64,000 nt of DNA, from NCBI RefSeq assembly GCF_001659605.2, contig NC_035164.2, forward strand, positions 4,481,870 to 4,545,869, in the 5' to 3' direction. This stretch comes from Manihot esculenta (taxonomy: Eukaryota > Streptophyta > Magnoliopsida > Malpighiales > Euphorbiaceae). Made by a program: the position numbers and the translations under genes. A model generated the notes under the pieces. It was given only the letters and a program-made list of their open reading frames with translations, was not told where the DNA came from and ran no database searches. This document shows positions 24,290 to 36,259 of this stretch, piece after piece. Numbering within the stretch: position 1 is the stretch's first letter; the number at the start of each line of letters is the position of its first letter.

Positions 24290-24680
24290 TAGTCTCCCAC
24301 TTGCGACTATTAGGGTCCTGTAGCTGTAGCAGGATTTGAAAAAGGAAATAAAATTTGAATTCGCAGCAGTGGATACTTTAGGTCTTAATTTTACAATGGA
24401 GTCTTTTTGTTCTTGAGTCAATTGGTATAAAAGATTAAAAAATCATCACAAACCTCCTTTTTTCTTTTCTATTGCAAGCCTGCTCAAATGGTATCTAATA
24501 TAATCACAGGGATCTAAGCTAACGATCCAAAATAAACAAGTATAAAAGCTATAATTGTAACATCATGAATAATCCAATATACGTCTAAAATATCTCTATA
24601 TCCAATTCTCGACATCCAATATGCTCGCATAGGGTTAGATTGATTTATTATACTCATAACATAGGATATATCAAGTCTAG
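24290..24680 (-). pseudogene. Copia RNase H-region remnant
   Basis: The minus strand gives IRSLIYVIKCTRLDISYVMS, then SNPMRAYWM, matching the conserved copia segment that follows reverse transcriptase (GSLMY..CTRPDI; QSNP..HW). Further stretches toward 24320 resemble the region around the ADSTxEAEY motif but are out of frame. It is not functional. Confidence 0.65.
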
Positions 24681-24879
24681 TACACTTTATAACATATATT
24701 AGGCTCTTGACCTTACTCTTCTATGAAATTTTTTTATTTAAACTCTCTATTTTGGAATCTTAGGATATAATCTACGACTTAAAACTTTTTCTTTAGAAAA
24801 ATGAATATCTATAGGTTTGAAATCTTGCATATTCAATCACTGCAAGACTTTCATAATGTATTACTCTTGAACAAAGACA

Positions 24880-25500
24880 ATAGTTTTCTTAATGATCCCT
24901 TAGAATCTTGACTCTAAGATTATATGCAACTTCTTTATCCCTTTCATCTCAAAAGATGATAACCTAACTTTAACGGTTGCAATATACTCATTATCATTTC
25001 TAGCTATTTGTACATCGTCTATATACAATGATAAGCTTACTAATTTATTTTTGGATCTTTTACGTATATTTTTAAAATTCTCATTGATCATAGTGAAATC
25101 ATAAAACCCAATAGTATTATGAAATCTAATATACTATAGTCCCAAAGACTGTTTAAAATCTTAGAATGACTTCAAAAATTTATACACTTTGTGTTCTAGG
25201 CCATTTACACCGAAACATGTGGACTATTTCTTATAAATTTTAATTCTCCGTTTATAAAAAAAAATAATCTTCACATCCACTCGATGTAATTTAAGATCTG
25301 AGTTAGCAACTAATGCAATTAAAAAAAAAACTTATAAAAGTAAATCTCACAACAAGTTCAAAAAAATTCTTATAATTCTTTCCTACCTATTGTGTGTACC
25401 CCCTTAGCTACCAAACAAGTTTTGTATCTCTTGATACTGCCGTTGGCCTTACACTACCGTCAGCCTTATACTTCACTTCGAGAATTCACTAATTTTCAAT
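24880..25500 (-). pseudogene. Copia reverse transcriptase remnant
   Basis: LYIDDVQIARND near 25040-25010 is the catalytic YVDD box in a copia context. Near 25450-25390, a VKYKADGS segment and a RYKTCLVAKG-like segment mark the N-terminal end of the RVT_2 domain. Frameshifts separate them. Confidence 0.75.
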
Positions 25501-26049
25501 CGCTTTACGTCATAATTGCAACTCTACATTGACTAACTCTTTTCCATTCCATTATTTTAATACATTTTTTTTCTTATCTGAAGATCTAAGAACTTAAAAA
25601 ACACAATTATCAGCTTAACTCCATTAGGAGTAATAATAAATATTTCTCGTTTAATCTCAAAATGAAAACTGTAAATCCTTAGATGACACATTCATTATAG
25701 CTGAGATTGATCTATTGACTCATCAATATACATGTTACTCTCAGTCAGACCAGATTCGATTACTACACTCACTACAAGATGCATTATAATACTAATGACT
25801 ATATTCATCTGTATACATATTTCTCCCCCTTAGACATTTTGTCTGTTAAGAAATTTCTTCAACGGAAGCAGTTTGGTCATGAGTTTAATTTAAAGGTAAG
25901 GCTTATCTCATCTCCATATCCTTAGAAAAAAAAAATCTAATGAATGTGATCCTTTATAATTCAAATTCAGTTAAACTTCCATTCTCTTGCTCACTAAAGA
26001 ATACATATCATTTAACTTCTCAAATATATCTTGGAAAGAACATATTCTT

Positions 26050-26600
26050 CCTCTTGGTCCTCCAAATTTATATGAAGGTTCGTGAGCAATTTACAACTCT
26101 AATGGTTTTAAAATCCACAAACAAATTTGTGTTTAGTCCATAACTCATATGGAGTGGAAGTTAATGATTATGTAAGTATTAGGTTAAGTTTAATAATGAT
26201 GACCTAATAATGTATCACCCCAATAGATGATTGACAAAATTAGCTCATCTCATTATTGACCTAACCTAATAGGGTTCTATTTCTCCTTTCTACTACACAA
26301 TTTCTAAATTGCTTTGATAGAAATTTTCTATCTCGGTTGGTTCTTAAAACCTTTACTTTTCTGACTAATTGATTCTCAACTAAATCTAAAAATTTATGAA
26401 GCAACTTAAAACCTCAATTTAATGAGATATCAAACAGACATAATCTTATAGAGAGTAGTCATTAATTATGGAATAGATGCCTCTATGTCTAGCCCCACAT
26501 ACATATAGTCACATTTACTAGAAAAGATTACATACAATAGAAATTCAACTCTTATTCTTAGATAATTTTAAATTAGGTAATATTTTCAAGTGGACATATC
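26050..26600 (-). pseudogene. Copia integrase remnant
   Basis: The minus strand shows VERRNRTLLG near 26290, which corresponds to the glutamate-containing end of the DDE core (VAERRNRTLL). TPYELWTKHKF near 26150-26120 is the conserved TPYELW box. Stops interrupt it. Confidence 0.75.
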
Positions 26601-27049
26601 TACTTTGTTAATATTACCTAATAGGCTCACTTTGACTAATCGTTATATATCTTTTAACCTCTGTGGTCAAACATAACATATTATATCTTTACATCATTTA
26701 TAGAAGTATCAAAAGATGTAAAATAAGAAAAAAAAAGAATATATTATTGAAGTTACATATAACTTCTAAGATAATATGAGCATTCATGAAATATCTAGAA
26801 CCACTAGAACTTGTACTCAAAACAAGTTTATACCTAGTTTATGAAAAAATAAAAAAAATTAAGTTTAATCAACACCAACACAAATAATAAATTCCATTAA
26901 ATTTATGTAAAAAATTGGATATTACGCAGGAACAAAATTTGCTTACTAGATATAGCAAGCCCTCAAGTGCTTAAACCATTCACCTCTACTTTGGAGTTAT
27001 TTTCTAACAAATATTCATCTTGCTCATAGAAAAAGTCATCAAAATTCTA

Positions 27050-27860
27050 AGAAGATATTATGATTATGTTCTATACAGTTAAAACATTTAACCTTAACAA
27101 TACTTTCCTTCTTCTATTCGAAAGGATCTTTGCCATTCCCTTTATTATTGTTTCTTGTTAGCTTAACTTGTTCTAACCCATGCTATTTATCACCTATGTT
27201 TTCACTAGTTTCTCTTTCTTTTTTAGAAATTAGAGCTAGTTATGTATACTTTTGTACTCATTAGAATTAAATACAAATGTTTCTACTTTATCTCTAAGAA
27301 GCATATAACATCTTTCATATACTTAATATGAACATTGTGGATAAATAGCATTTTTCATTTGATCCTAAGTGTTTGGGAAAAGAACATATAACTGTTTGAA
27401 CATTTTGTTTGTCAATCAAAATATAATGAGCATCTTTTAGCTCATTCACTATACTGCTCACGATTTTAAGGCGTATTCTTATATTACGACAAAAAATCTT
27501 CTTTTAAGTGTTTGATTATATAGTGTAAGCTATAAGATTGACAAACGAGATTCTATCAAACCTCACTTTTAGATGTATACCATATGTCTGTTGTTAAATC
27601 ATATTTTTGTAAAGTCAAGTATAACAATATCATGCATATTGCTCACTAAAGTGATGTGAGTATTTGAATTCACTTATTCCAAACATCATATACCTCACAG
27701 TCCGACTTATACTGAGTTGTATTGTCCTATTCTAGTATTTCTATAACTAGGTTAAGAGATTCTAGAGTTTCAAGTTTCTCGAACACATGCTGAATTTTCT
27801 TACTTTAGATTTCATAGTTATCCTCATTTAGTTTCTCTCACTTATTAAGATAAGCTAAAA
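27050..27860 (-). pseudogene. Copia gag remnant with zinc-knuckle trace
   Basis: Near 27770-27640 the minus strand resembles the UBN2-type gag region. VKVKCFNCIEHNHNI near 27100-27060 is a decayed CCHC knuckle. Multiple stops are present. Confidence 0.5.
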
Positions 27861-28668
27861 AGATTTAGAACCAGATATTATTTTTAATATAAATAAGGGA
27901 TATTTATACACATGAGTTAATATCTTAGTTTATACATACACTAACCTTAATAATAATTAATTATATTAATACTTATTTTACATTAGGTTTTAGAGTCGAA
28001 AGTTCATTATATTTCCAATCATCGTCTAAAATTCTAATGTATTATAAAAATTAATCATAATTAATTATGTTAAGGTTGATGTCTTAAATTACTTATAACT
28101 TAAGAGTTTTAAAATATTTTACAATTGATATCATAAAACATCAATTCGTACACTATATATCAACATATGATATAAAAATAATGAACAATTAACAATTCAT
28201 GAAAAAAATAACATATTGTTTAAAATCATGAAATGATGAAAGATAATATTGTTCATTATAAAATTATCCACTGTAGTATCAATAAACTACATGGATAATA
28301 ATAATTTCCAAAAGAATTTATTCACGTAAAAGAAATTATTCACGTCTATTATAGATTTGAGACACATGTATAGAATGTTCAAGAAATATGTATAGAATCT
28401 CATCTAGTCGATTCATATGACAGTTAATTGTGAGAAGTTTTGGCTTAACTAAAGACATAATATTAAGTCTTGATACGCCGTCTTATTTGAAATTTATTTG
28501 GAATATTCACTAATGAATTCCAATACAAGCCGACTGTAGGATTTCTTGACATTCTCCCAAATGGAATTTAAAATTCTTTTTAGATTGAAATTAGGCAACA
28601 CGATCCTTAAAGAAAAACACATTTTCCTTTCTCTTGCAAAAAAAAAAAAAAAAACATCCAAAAATATT

Positions 28669-28823
28669 TATCTTTCACATTGATGATAAACTATACTAGA
28701 CGGTTTATATCATTTGAAGTGTCTATAGGATCCATTTCGGAGATAATATGCTATCTTTCACATCGATGATAAACTATACTAGACGGTTTATCTCATTTGA
28801 AGTGTTTATAGGATCCATTTCGG
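28669..28823. repeat. 83-bp tandem duplication
   Basis: TATCTTTCACATTGATGATA starts at 28669 and TATCTTTCACATCGATGATA at 28752. Both units continue through ACTAGACGGTTTAT to GGATCCATTTCGG with few differences. Confidence 0.85.
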
Positions 28824-29194
28824 TAATGATCTACTATCTAATTATCTCATCTACCGAAATCCTTTTCTCGGTACAAGTGCTCGTACGAAATCACAAATAA
28901 TTTATATCTCATTAGAAGCTGATATTATATTTTTATACATATATGAAAAAAATAACGATTTAAAATAAAATAATAATGACATCATCAATAAAAAAACTTT
29001 AGACATTTTTTTAAAAAATATTTTTTAAAAAAATATTTAATAATAATTTAAAAAATTATTAAAAATAATTATATAAAAAATACGCAATTTTATTTTTAAT
29101 ATAAATGTCACTATTCAAATTTTTTTTATAAATTTTGGACTAGAAATTTAAAAAAAAAAATTCCTTTAAAAAAAAAAAATTGGGGCTTACTAAT

Positions 29195-29345
29195 GACCCA
29201 GGCTGCGCGCCTGGGCTCACAGGCTCAGTGCGTGAGCGCCTAGGCTCGTAAACCCAGCGTTCAGCCTCATCCCAGTACACGCGTTTGAGCTCCACAGGCC
29301 CAGCGCAAGAGTGTCTGGGCTCGCAAGCCTGATGCGCAACCGCCC
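29195..29345. repeat. GC-rich block of degenerate GCCTGGGCTC/CCCAGCGC units
   Basis: In otherwise very AT-rich DNA, about 150 bp is GC-rich and built from variants of GCGCCTGGGCTCGCAGGCC and CCCAGCGCGTGAG (around 29204, 29225, 29245, 29295 and 29315). Many of the units are complementary to each other, so the block could fold. No open frame of note is present. Confidence 0.6.
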
Positions 29346-29942
29346 TTCAGGCCTCTAACATTTTCATTTCTTTTTCTGTAGAGAATTTTCAGGTAATTTG
29401 AATCACTATGTGATGTCAGATTTTATCAAAAACTAACAAATTTTAGAGTTAGGTTTACCGAATCTCTACTGTGATTAAAATGACATGTTGTATAAATATT
29501 TTAGAACAAAAAAATTATTTTAAAAAATATTTTAATTTTAATAATTTATATTTCAGCTAATATAAATAAAAAAATTTATATAATATATTATTTGAAAACT
29601 TATTTCAAGGACTTTCCAATAATAACAATTTTATGTTGTACAGAAAAAATATGAAGCGAGATATAATCAGTCAAAGATCTCTATCTAAATTATATTTGAA
29701 TAAAAAAATAAATATTTATAATTTTTTTAAATAAAACTATGACATATAAGAAATGATTCTGATATTAATATTAAAAATTTTATTAATTTTTTTATGATCA
29801 AAATAATTAAATAATATATTAATTTACTTTATATCACATTACTCATATATAATCACGTAAAATTAGTCTGTTATAAATAAAATATAAAATTTATTTTGAT
29901 TTTTTTTATTTTTAACTTTATCTTGATGTTTAATTTCTTTCA

Positions 29943-30840
29943 AACAGCTTTTTAAATATAAAGATTTAATATATGTAAATCTAATTTTTGGTTAAATTAT
30001 ATGAAATATGAATATATAATTCTAAAAAGAGATTATTGTTTGAGAGAATTTGATTTCTATAAGGGAACAAATAATTATATAAAAATAATTTTTACATTTA
30101 AGGAACTTAAATTATGTGTGTTATTCAATTTAATTATTTTATTATTAAATTTTTATAATTTAATTATTTGAATATTTTTTTATTTTCAATATAAATTAAT
30201 AAAATACTGTTAGTTTTAATTTATAAAGAGTTTTAGCTTATAATAATAATGAAATTTTTAAATTTTTTACTTAATAAATAGACAAAAAATCAACTACAGT
30301 AATATTATAACATTAACTAAAATAATAGAAATTCACCTTTTGTTTTAGTAATTTTTTTTAAAAAGATAGTGAATTTTCAATTTTAATGTTTTATAGACTT
30401 CTCTTTAAGACTAACTCTATTCCAATTTTAATGTATAAAATATTTTTTAGTGATTGGATCATTTAGAAAAATTAATAAATAATTTTTTTAATTAAAATAA
30501 AAATTAAGAAATAAAAAAAAAACAATTTTTTTTTATTTCTGAAAAAGAATTTATTTTCTACATTTGGAGCTTTGGATATAAATTTGTTAATATATTTTAT
30601 TTTTTAAATTAAATTTAAATAAAAAATAAATTAAAAAATACTTTTCATAAAATAATTTTTCAAATATAATTTTTTTTTATAAATAAACTGACAGCCTTAA
30701 ATAAATTGGGTATTAAATTAATTTAATATTTGTGCTCCATTTATTTTGTAAAAAATATTTAAAAAAAAATATTTTTCACATTTTTTTATATTTGAATGGG
30801 AAAGATATGCAGCCTGTAATAATCAACGACCAAAGGAATA
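29943..30840. other. AT-rich intergenic DNA with MITE-family copies
   Basis: The block TTAATATATTTTATTTTTTAAATTA near 30580 belongs to the MITE family of 6411-6723. A second left-end-like sequence, GCTCCATTTATTTTGTAAAA, is at 30731. No gene is seen; the right end probably contains the 3' UTR of the IQD gene. Confidence 0.45.
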
Positions 30841-30992
30841 AGAATAAACTCAAACTCTTACATACAAACCATCATTTCCTGCTCTTTATTACATTACATT
30901 AACATTTTCTAACTCAAAATATCACCATACACTCAATCAAATGACATCAAAAATGAAAAAAATAAATGTTAAAAAAAAGAAAAAACAGAAAA

Positions 30993-33900
30993 TCACACAA
31001 ATCGGTTGAATGGTTTTCTTCCAATCGCAGCAGGCATAGAGACTGTTGAATCCACACTCAAATTTCCAGTGGATTGAAGTGACTCATGTTTATCTAAAAC
31101 CCTTTGAGAATTTGGATCCTTGTTAGAGATCAAAGATCCTCTGTTCCCCTTTAATGATCCAATGCTTTGTGTCAACGGGAATGACAGTCTCCTTTTTTCA
31201 CTGCTTGGGCTGCCTGGAAATCTCTCCTTAGGATTACTGTTAGCTCTTGCTTTAGCTTTGGCTGAAGCTGTAGAAACCATGTAGCTCGGTAGCGAAAACG
31301 GCGGGCAACTTGTGAGGCTGTCATTGTCCTTCAATGGCAAATCAAATGGGGATTCACCTCCTCCACTAGCTCTTGCTCTTGAATATTTTGACAAGCTTGA
31401 GATGTTTGCTTGCGGAGTTCTGAATACTGGAGTTCGTTCTTGCCTCGTCGACATGAATGCGACTGATTTACTGGATCTCGGTGTTGGAGTGTCCATACCG
31501 TCGAACCCGAAATGTTGTTGCTTGAGGTTGCTTGGCGATGGCCTTGGAGTAGGCTTCATCTCAGAATGTGAACTTGGTGGTGTGAGTTGAAAGTTCTTTA
31601 TGGCTTGGCTTTCAGGAGGATTTGTTAGAGGTATTTGACGCTCTAACCAGTTCCACCACCACGGGAAGCCATTGGATCGAATGTCCTTTAGAGCTGATTG
31701 AGCTGATTTTGGAGTTGATTTCCATAACTGTTAAGCAAAGAGAGAAGAAAATATCATTGCAGATAGATTTGTTAAGATGGCAGTGTAAAAGAACTGATAG
31801 AATGTGTGCGTTCAATTTTTGATTCTGTTGCAATTCTTCAGACAAGAACCAACATGCTTTTCTAACATAGCAGCTGCAATGTCCCATGCAGTTCATATAC
31901 CACGAAAAGTAATGTCTCCAGTTCATTGATTATGGACATGAAGTTTCAAATAAGATGTCCTTGCCAAAAGTTGCTCGAGGGAGCTTATCATTTTGGTGGG
32001 TTAATCTATTCTATCATATCAGCCTTTCTATTGCAATTAGAAAATTACAAATTACCTAACAAAGATTATTTTTCATGCAGAAACGGTGAAAAATCAAGTA
32101 TATATGAGAGAAAAAAAAATTTTAATTTCATTTGTCACAGATACCTGGTGGGAATATGCATATGCCATGGCTCTTTCTCTTTTGACAACTGCATCTACCT
32201 TTCTCTGCAACCTTGCCTCAATTTCCTCTTTTGTTAGCAAGCTGTCATCCCAATCCTCACTACCTGCCTCAGACTATAACAATGGCCTCAATTACGATTG
32301 CTGCTTATTGTAGTAGAAATATGGAAACACTATTAAATAACAGACATCACGCTCGAGATTATGCTCTATTGATTTAGACAATCAACAATAAAGGGATCTG
32401 CTTCAGTAAAATTCTTAACTAGCACACCACAAATGGGTTTCGGGCCTTTCGGCTCGAAAGCAACTTGATGCTTTCATTTTTATCAAGCAGCTATGACTCT
32501 AGCAGACATACATAACCCTCAAAATGTGATCAAAGTCCATTGTGCTGATGAAGTACCAGAGATTTTTTTTTAGTATTGAGCCTACAGCCACAAATTGCAA
32601 TAACCTATGATTTTTGGAATCCGACCAAAACTGCTGACCACATTGATCAAGCTTGCAAGATGAAGAAGTAATGAACAGAATAGGTAGATTACAGTTACAG
32701 ATTAATAGCTGCTTCACTGACAGAAACACAATCATAAATCAAATGAGGGACTTACAGCCAGGCTCCATTTGCCCAAGGTACTCCCTACTTCTTTATCATT
32801 CTTATATTGAGCATGACGCCGTGCTTGGTTTTCTAACATCTGGATTCTCCGTGACTGAATCTGAGATTGGACCCGAACCAAGAGCTGCATGCATTTCATC
32901 GCATGCACTGTCTGCCGTTTCACACTATGTCCTCTTACCACTCCTTGAAGCCTCACCAGGCCCTTCAGAGCTCTAAAGCTCCTCCTTGCCTGCATGACAT
33001 AATAATGCAATACTAATTACTAATAGTCCAACACCACTGCAGTATCCCATCAGTTGATTGCTAAGTAATTGGAGCAGCAGAAATTTAAATTGCAGGATTC
33101 ACTAGAAAGTCTCAATTTTAGCAGGAGAAGATAGACAAAATCGGTCTCAATGCTTCTTGAATTGAATTGTCTTGATACTTACCAAATTTTCTTTCATGAG
33201 TCCTTACCATGAAATCAATAAGGGAAGGAGAAACTTACAATATAGCCTCTATAGGCAGCTTGGATCTTGGTAGCCGATGCATGATGGTTCCTCAGAATAG
33301 GTTCTGGTCTATAGTATGTCTCCTTATGATGATGAACATTTTTCGGAGAAGCTGCTCTAGGGGAAGCAACGCGTGGAGATGCAGCTCTAGGGGAAGAAAC
33401 TCTAGGAGAAGCAACTCTTGGGGATGTAACTCGTTGAGAAGGAACCCTTGGAGAAGGAACTCTTGGTGGCACAAAAGGTGGTGTTTTAGGTTGCTCAGGA
33501 GGTGTGGGAGGCCTGAAAATTAATTTATGCTCCCTTTCAGCCTCATCCAAAATTTTCTCAATGCTACTTGGTTCTCTAAACAGGGGAATGAATGAATTTG
33601 TATCGGCATGCCTTAGTTTTCCTAGCCCCTTCTTCTTCTTCTTCTCTTTTGTGTGTTTCCCGTCTGATTCCTGCAATATGGTTTGTGATGGTAAAGATTA
33701 AAAAAGACCAATTAACCAAGAATCCAAAATGATGAACATTAAGGACTTTTAAAGAAGAAAAACCATTGGCCATGTATGAAAGTCAAGAGAAACTATGCTC
33801 TGGTTCCATGGATCAAAATAGTGCACTTCTTCACACACACACACACATATCATAATTTATACAAATCAATTTTCACAATCTTTTCAAAGGCCATGCATAT

Positions 33901-34756
33901 GAAATATCAAGAACTTCCAATCTATAGCAAGAACCACTAATTCTTTTAGGATAATAAGAACAGGCCTCCAAGATTAAATAGTTTGAAAGCCAATTGGTTG
34001 AAAAAGCCTAATGTTTGCATTATTTTGCATTTTAATTCAAATATTTAAATTATTTGAGAGTAATTTTAGCCGATTTTCAAAATCAAAATTAAAGATAAGT
34101 AAGTCAGTTATCAAATATGCAGTCCGCACCTTTAACAATATGGATTTTATTTTGCAGCAATTATTATGAATATTTTATAGTATATATGTTATTTAATTTA
34201 AAATAGCAGTATACACAAAATAATCAAGAATAATATTTTATAAAATCTTTATAATTATTGCTGCAAAACAAAATTCATCTACTACTGTTGAAGCTGCATA
34301 TTTAAAGATGATTATTATATTTAGAATTAAATATACTCCAGTCTCATAATTTTTGTCTTCTTGAACTCTCACATTTTGGTTTTTAAAAATTAACCAAAAT
34401 AGCACTCAAATACGGTCTATGGGCCAATTTATCCAAAATTTAAACGTTTGAATGAAAACATATTCAAACATAGAATGACGTGCACTCATAGGCTTAGTCT
34501 AGTGGTAAGTGCATTTGAGTAAATCTGAGAGATTTCAGGTTCTGCTCCCCAATACCCATTAGGCTTTTTTCACCCAATTAGTCTATTTTAAAATAATAGT
34601 CACTTCTCTAATTATGACACTCAACACTTCAAACGAATACCCTTGGTGATGTCCAAAACAACAATGAAAATATCCTCTTACATTGGTTAGCTTGTCCTTG
34701 GAGTGGGGCAGAAAGACCTTTTTGATTGCAGAAAACCAACTTCCTTTCTTGCCCAT
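30993..34756 (-). CDS. IQD14: IQ67-domain protein (IQD13/IQD14-like), calmodulin-binding
   Basis: Minus-strand coding exons 34756-34682, 33670-33239, 32989-32756, 32273-32145 and 31727-30993, all phase 0, encode 534 residues. It starts MGKKGSWFSAIKKVF, the family's N-terminus; KKKGLGKLRHADTNSFIPLF follows. A proline-rich SPR-repeat segment spans residues about 95-140. The IQ67 domain (about 157-223) contains IQAAYRGY..ARRSFRALKGLVRLQ. The phase-0 intron inside the first IQ motif is a hallmark of this family. The C-terminus has a DUF4005-like segment (LPSYMVSTASAKAKARA, about 430-515). IQD proteins bind calmodulin and associate with microtubules and membranes. The IQD13/14 choice rests on the SPR repeats and N-terminus. 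IQD13 is about this length and IQD14 is longer, so the number is uncertain. Confidence 0.93.
34485..34575 (+). repeat. tRNA-derived SINE-like sequence in an IQD intron
   Basis: TTAGTCTAGTGGTAAG (about 34495-34510) resembles a polymerase III A box. AGGTTCTGCTCCC (about 34536-34548) resembles a B box at suitable spacing, with a T-rich stretch after. This matches the head of plant tRNA-derived SINEs. It does not fold as a full tRNA. It lies in the intron between the first two coding exons, antisense to the gene. Confidence 0.45.
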
Positions 34757-35014
34757 GTTCCTAGCATTACTGTTTTCCCCTGTAAGGTGAAAATAAGCTG
34801 TACAATTAACCATTTGCAGGTCCAAAATAAAGCAGCGCTCATCTGTGTATGCATGTGAGTTTTAAATGTGTGGATTGACAAAACATCTTTAACCAAAGAT
34901 AGTAAAAAACAGGTGGAACCATTCTGATGTGACAATTCATACACTTTACCATGTTATTTTCCTTCACCCCATTAATGAACTGGGCAGGGTGAAAATCACA
35001 TGGTGCAGATTGCT

Positions 35015-35104
35015 GACACTACCAGATCAACATATGATGGATGATTCTGATTTTCTCATGACACTACCAGATCAACATATGATGGATGATTCTGATTTTC
35101 TCAA
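35015..35104. repeat. 45-bp tandem duplication in the IQD 5'-UTR intron
   Basis: GACACTACCAGATCAACATA starts at 35015 and again at 35060. The two units are essentially identical through GATTCTGATTTTCTCA, so the duplication is recent. Confidence 0.9.
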
Positions 35105-35847
35105 GTTAATGTTTCAAAGCTGATAGGAGATCTACAAACTCTAATGAAGAGGAACATAGAAGAATGAAATGGATTTGAAGACACAAAAATATCCAATAAG
35201 CACAAGAATTTCAGAGGAATTCCCAGTAGAAAAACAGAGGAATATTCAAGCCAGAGATATTTCATTCCATTATTTCATATCACAATCAAATTGAATGTTG
35301 AAATGAGAGGATAAAGAGAGTATATCAACACAAACACATACAAGCAAGAAATATTTGACAAGCTTAGTTGTCCTTCTCCTCTACTAAGTTCTAAGAAGAG
35401 AAAAGAAAACAGTTTAAGTTTAGTAAGGGAAAAAAATGGTGGGATAGAGAGAGAGAGAGAAAGGGATGATGAGGCTACGAGGGTTTGCAGTTCTTTTCCA
35501 AGTGATGAATCACCTTAAACAAGTGGAATCATCCAAGAGAAATAATTCTTTAATGGGTTTAGGAAGAGATTAAAACTCACCAAGAAAACAAAAATCTGAC
35601 ACTTAACAGAAAAAGGGATTCAAAGAAAGGAGTTTAATAGAAAAATCACCCAAAAATTACATGCCCACAAACAGTACCAAGACCTCTAAAAGGAGAGAAT
35701 TTACCTTTTAAACAATTCCATTCCTTTGAGAATTAACATCAAAACACCAAAACTCTTACAAAATACAATAATTAACACATACCCAGAGAAAAAAAATCTT
35801 TACCAGAAGAGAAATGAACAAAAAGAAAAAATAATAGGAAATATACC

Positions 35848-36123
35848 TCATTTAAGACCCATTTTTTGCCAAAGGAAACAGAATTGAGCAAAAGAAAGGA
35901 AAGAGCAGGTGGGAGAAGGAGGAGGATGAGCAGCAGCAGCAGCAGCCAGGAGAAGGCTGTCTTTAGGCTCACTCTCTTTTCCTAAAGAAGAACATGCTGC
36001 TTGTTTTCTTTGGAGATCGTTTCTCACATAATTCTTTTTTCTAGCTTGTTCATCTTTGATTCGAACAAAACCACTCTCCTCTCTCCTCTCTTTTTCTTTG
36101 TTTTGTTTCTTTCTTTCTCTCAC
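35848..36123 (-). other. Long upstream ORF in the IQD leader exon
   Basis: A 91-codon frame starts at ATG 36123, soon after the predicted transcription start. It ends with TGA at 35850-35848, one base before the proposed splice donor. The product is Lys/Glu/Arg-rich, then has a run of alanines and a hydrophobic tail. No domain is recognised. Whether it is translated or only attenuates the main frame is unknown. Confidence 0.35.
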
Positions 36124-36198
36124 TAAAACGCTTTGAATCAGGTTCTTGCTTGTATGAATTTACTTTTCTTTCCTTACCAGCTTTCACCTTTTGTTGGA

Positions 36199-36204
36199 TT
36201 TATA
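36199..36204 (-). promoter_or_regulatory. Candidate TATA box of the IQD gene
   Basis: The minus strand reads AAATTTATAAATCC. It lies about 30 bp upstream of the assumed leader start, with a (GA)n run at 36242-36256 further upstream. Confidence 0.4.
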
Positions 36205-36259
36205 AATTTTTTTTCTTTAAAGGGCTGATGATGATGATTAAGAGAGAGAGAGAGAGATG

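Larger units (their letters stand above)
23074..27890 (-). mobile_element. Degenerate Ty1/copia retrotransposon, minus strand
   Basis: Read on -, the order is gag with a zinc knuckle remnant (about 27850-27050), integrase (about 26600-26050), reverse transcriptase (about 25500-24880) and RNase H (about 24680-24290), the Ty1/copia order. A polypurine tract AAGTGGGAGA (23084-23075) is followed by a candidate LTR start TGAAAAAAATTAAATACCC at 23074. Matching LTR-start sequence lies at 29866-29942, which would be the 5' LTR start. Stops and frameshifts occur throughout. LTR lengths and the outer ends could not be fixed. Confidence 0.75.
27891..29942 (-). repeat. Putative 5' LTR / upstream part of the copia element, with later insertions
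   Basis: 29866-29942 is clearly similar to 23005-23074, the candidate LTR start of the same minus-strand element (shared TTATAAATAAAATATAAAA core). The stretch between 27890 and 29866 would then be LTR plus inserted DNA. It contains an 83-bp tandem duplication and a GC-rich block, each listed separately. No coding signal is seen. LTR identity was not proven along the full length. Confidence 0.4.
34779..36170 (-). other. 5' UTR of the IQD gene: first exon (about 36170-35847) and long UTR intron (35846-34780)
   Basis: On -, TTAAATGAG|GTATATTTCC (donor at 35846) and CACCTTACAG|GGGAAAACAG (acceptor ending at 34780) bracket an intron of about 1.07 kb. Exon 2 then holds 22 nt of leader before the ATG at 34756. 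The first exon is purine-rich on - with a GCT/CAG run near 35930-35946. The intron contains a 45-bp tandem duplication (35015-35104). Confidence 0.55.

Noticed and set aside
22353..29947. AACAG near 22353 and 29943 as target duplication of the copia element
   Set aside because: The shared word continues as AACAGCTTT on both sides and no LTR end adjoins it at 22353, so it is probably chance.
34490..34560. Functional tRNA gene
   Set aside because: A- and B-box-like words are present, but no acceptor stem or anticodon arm can be paired.
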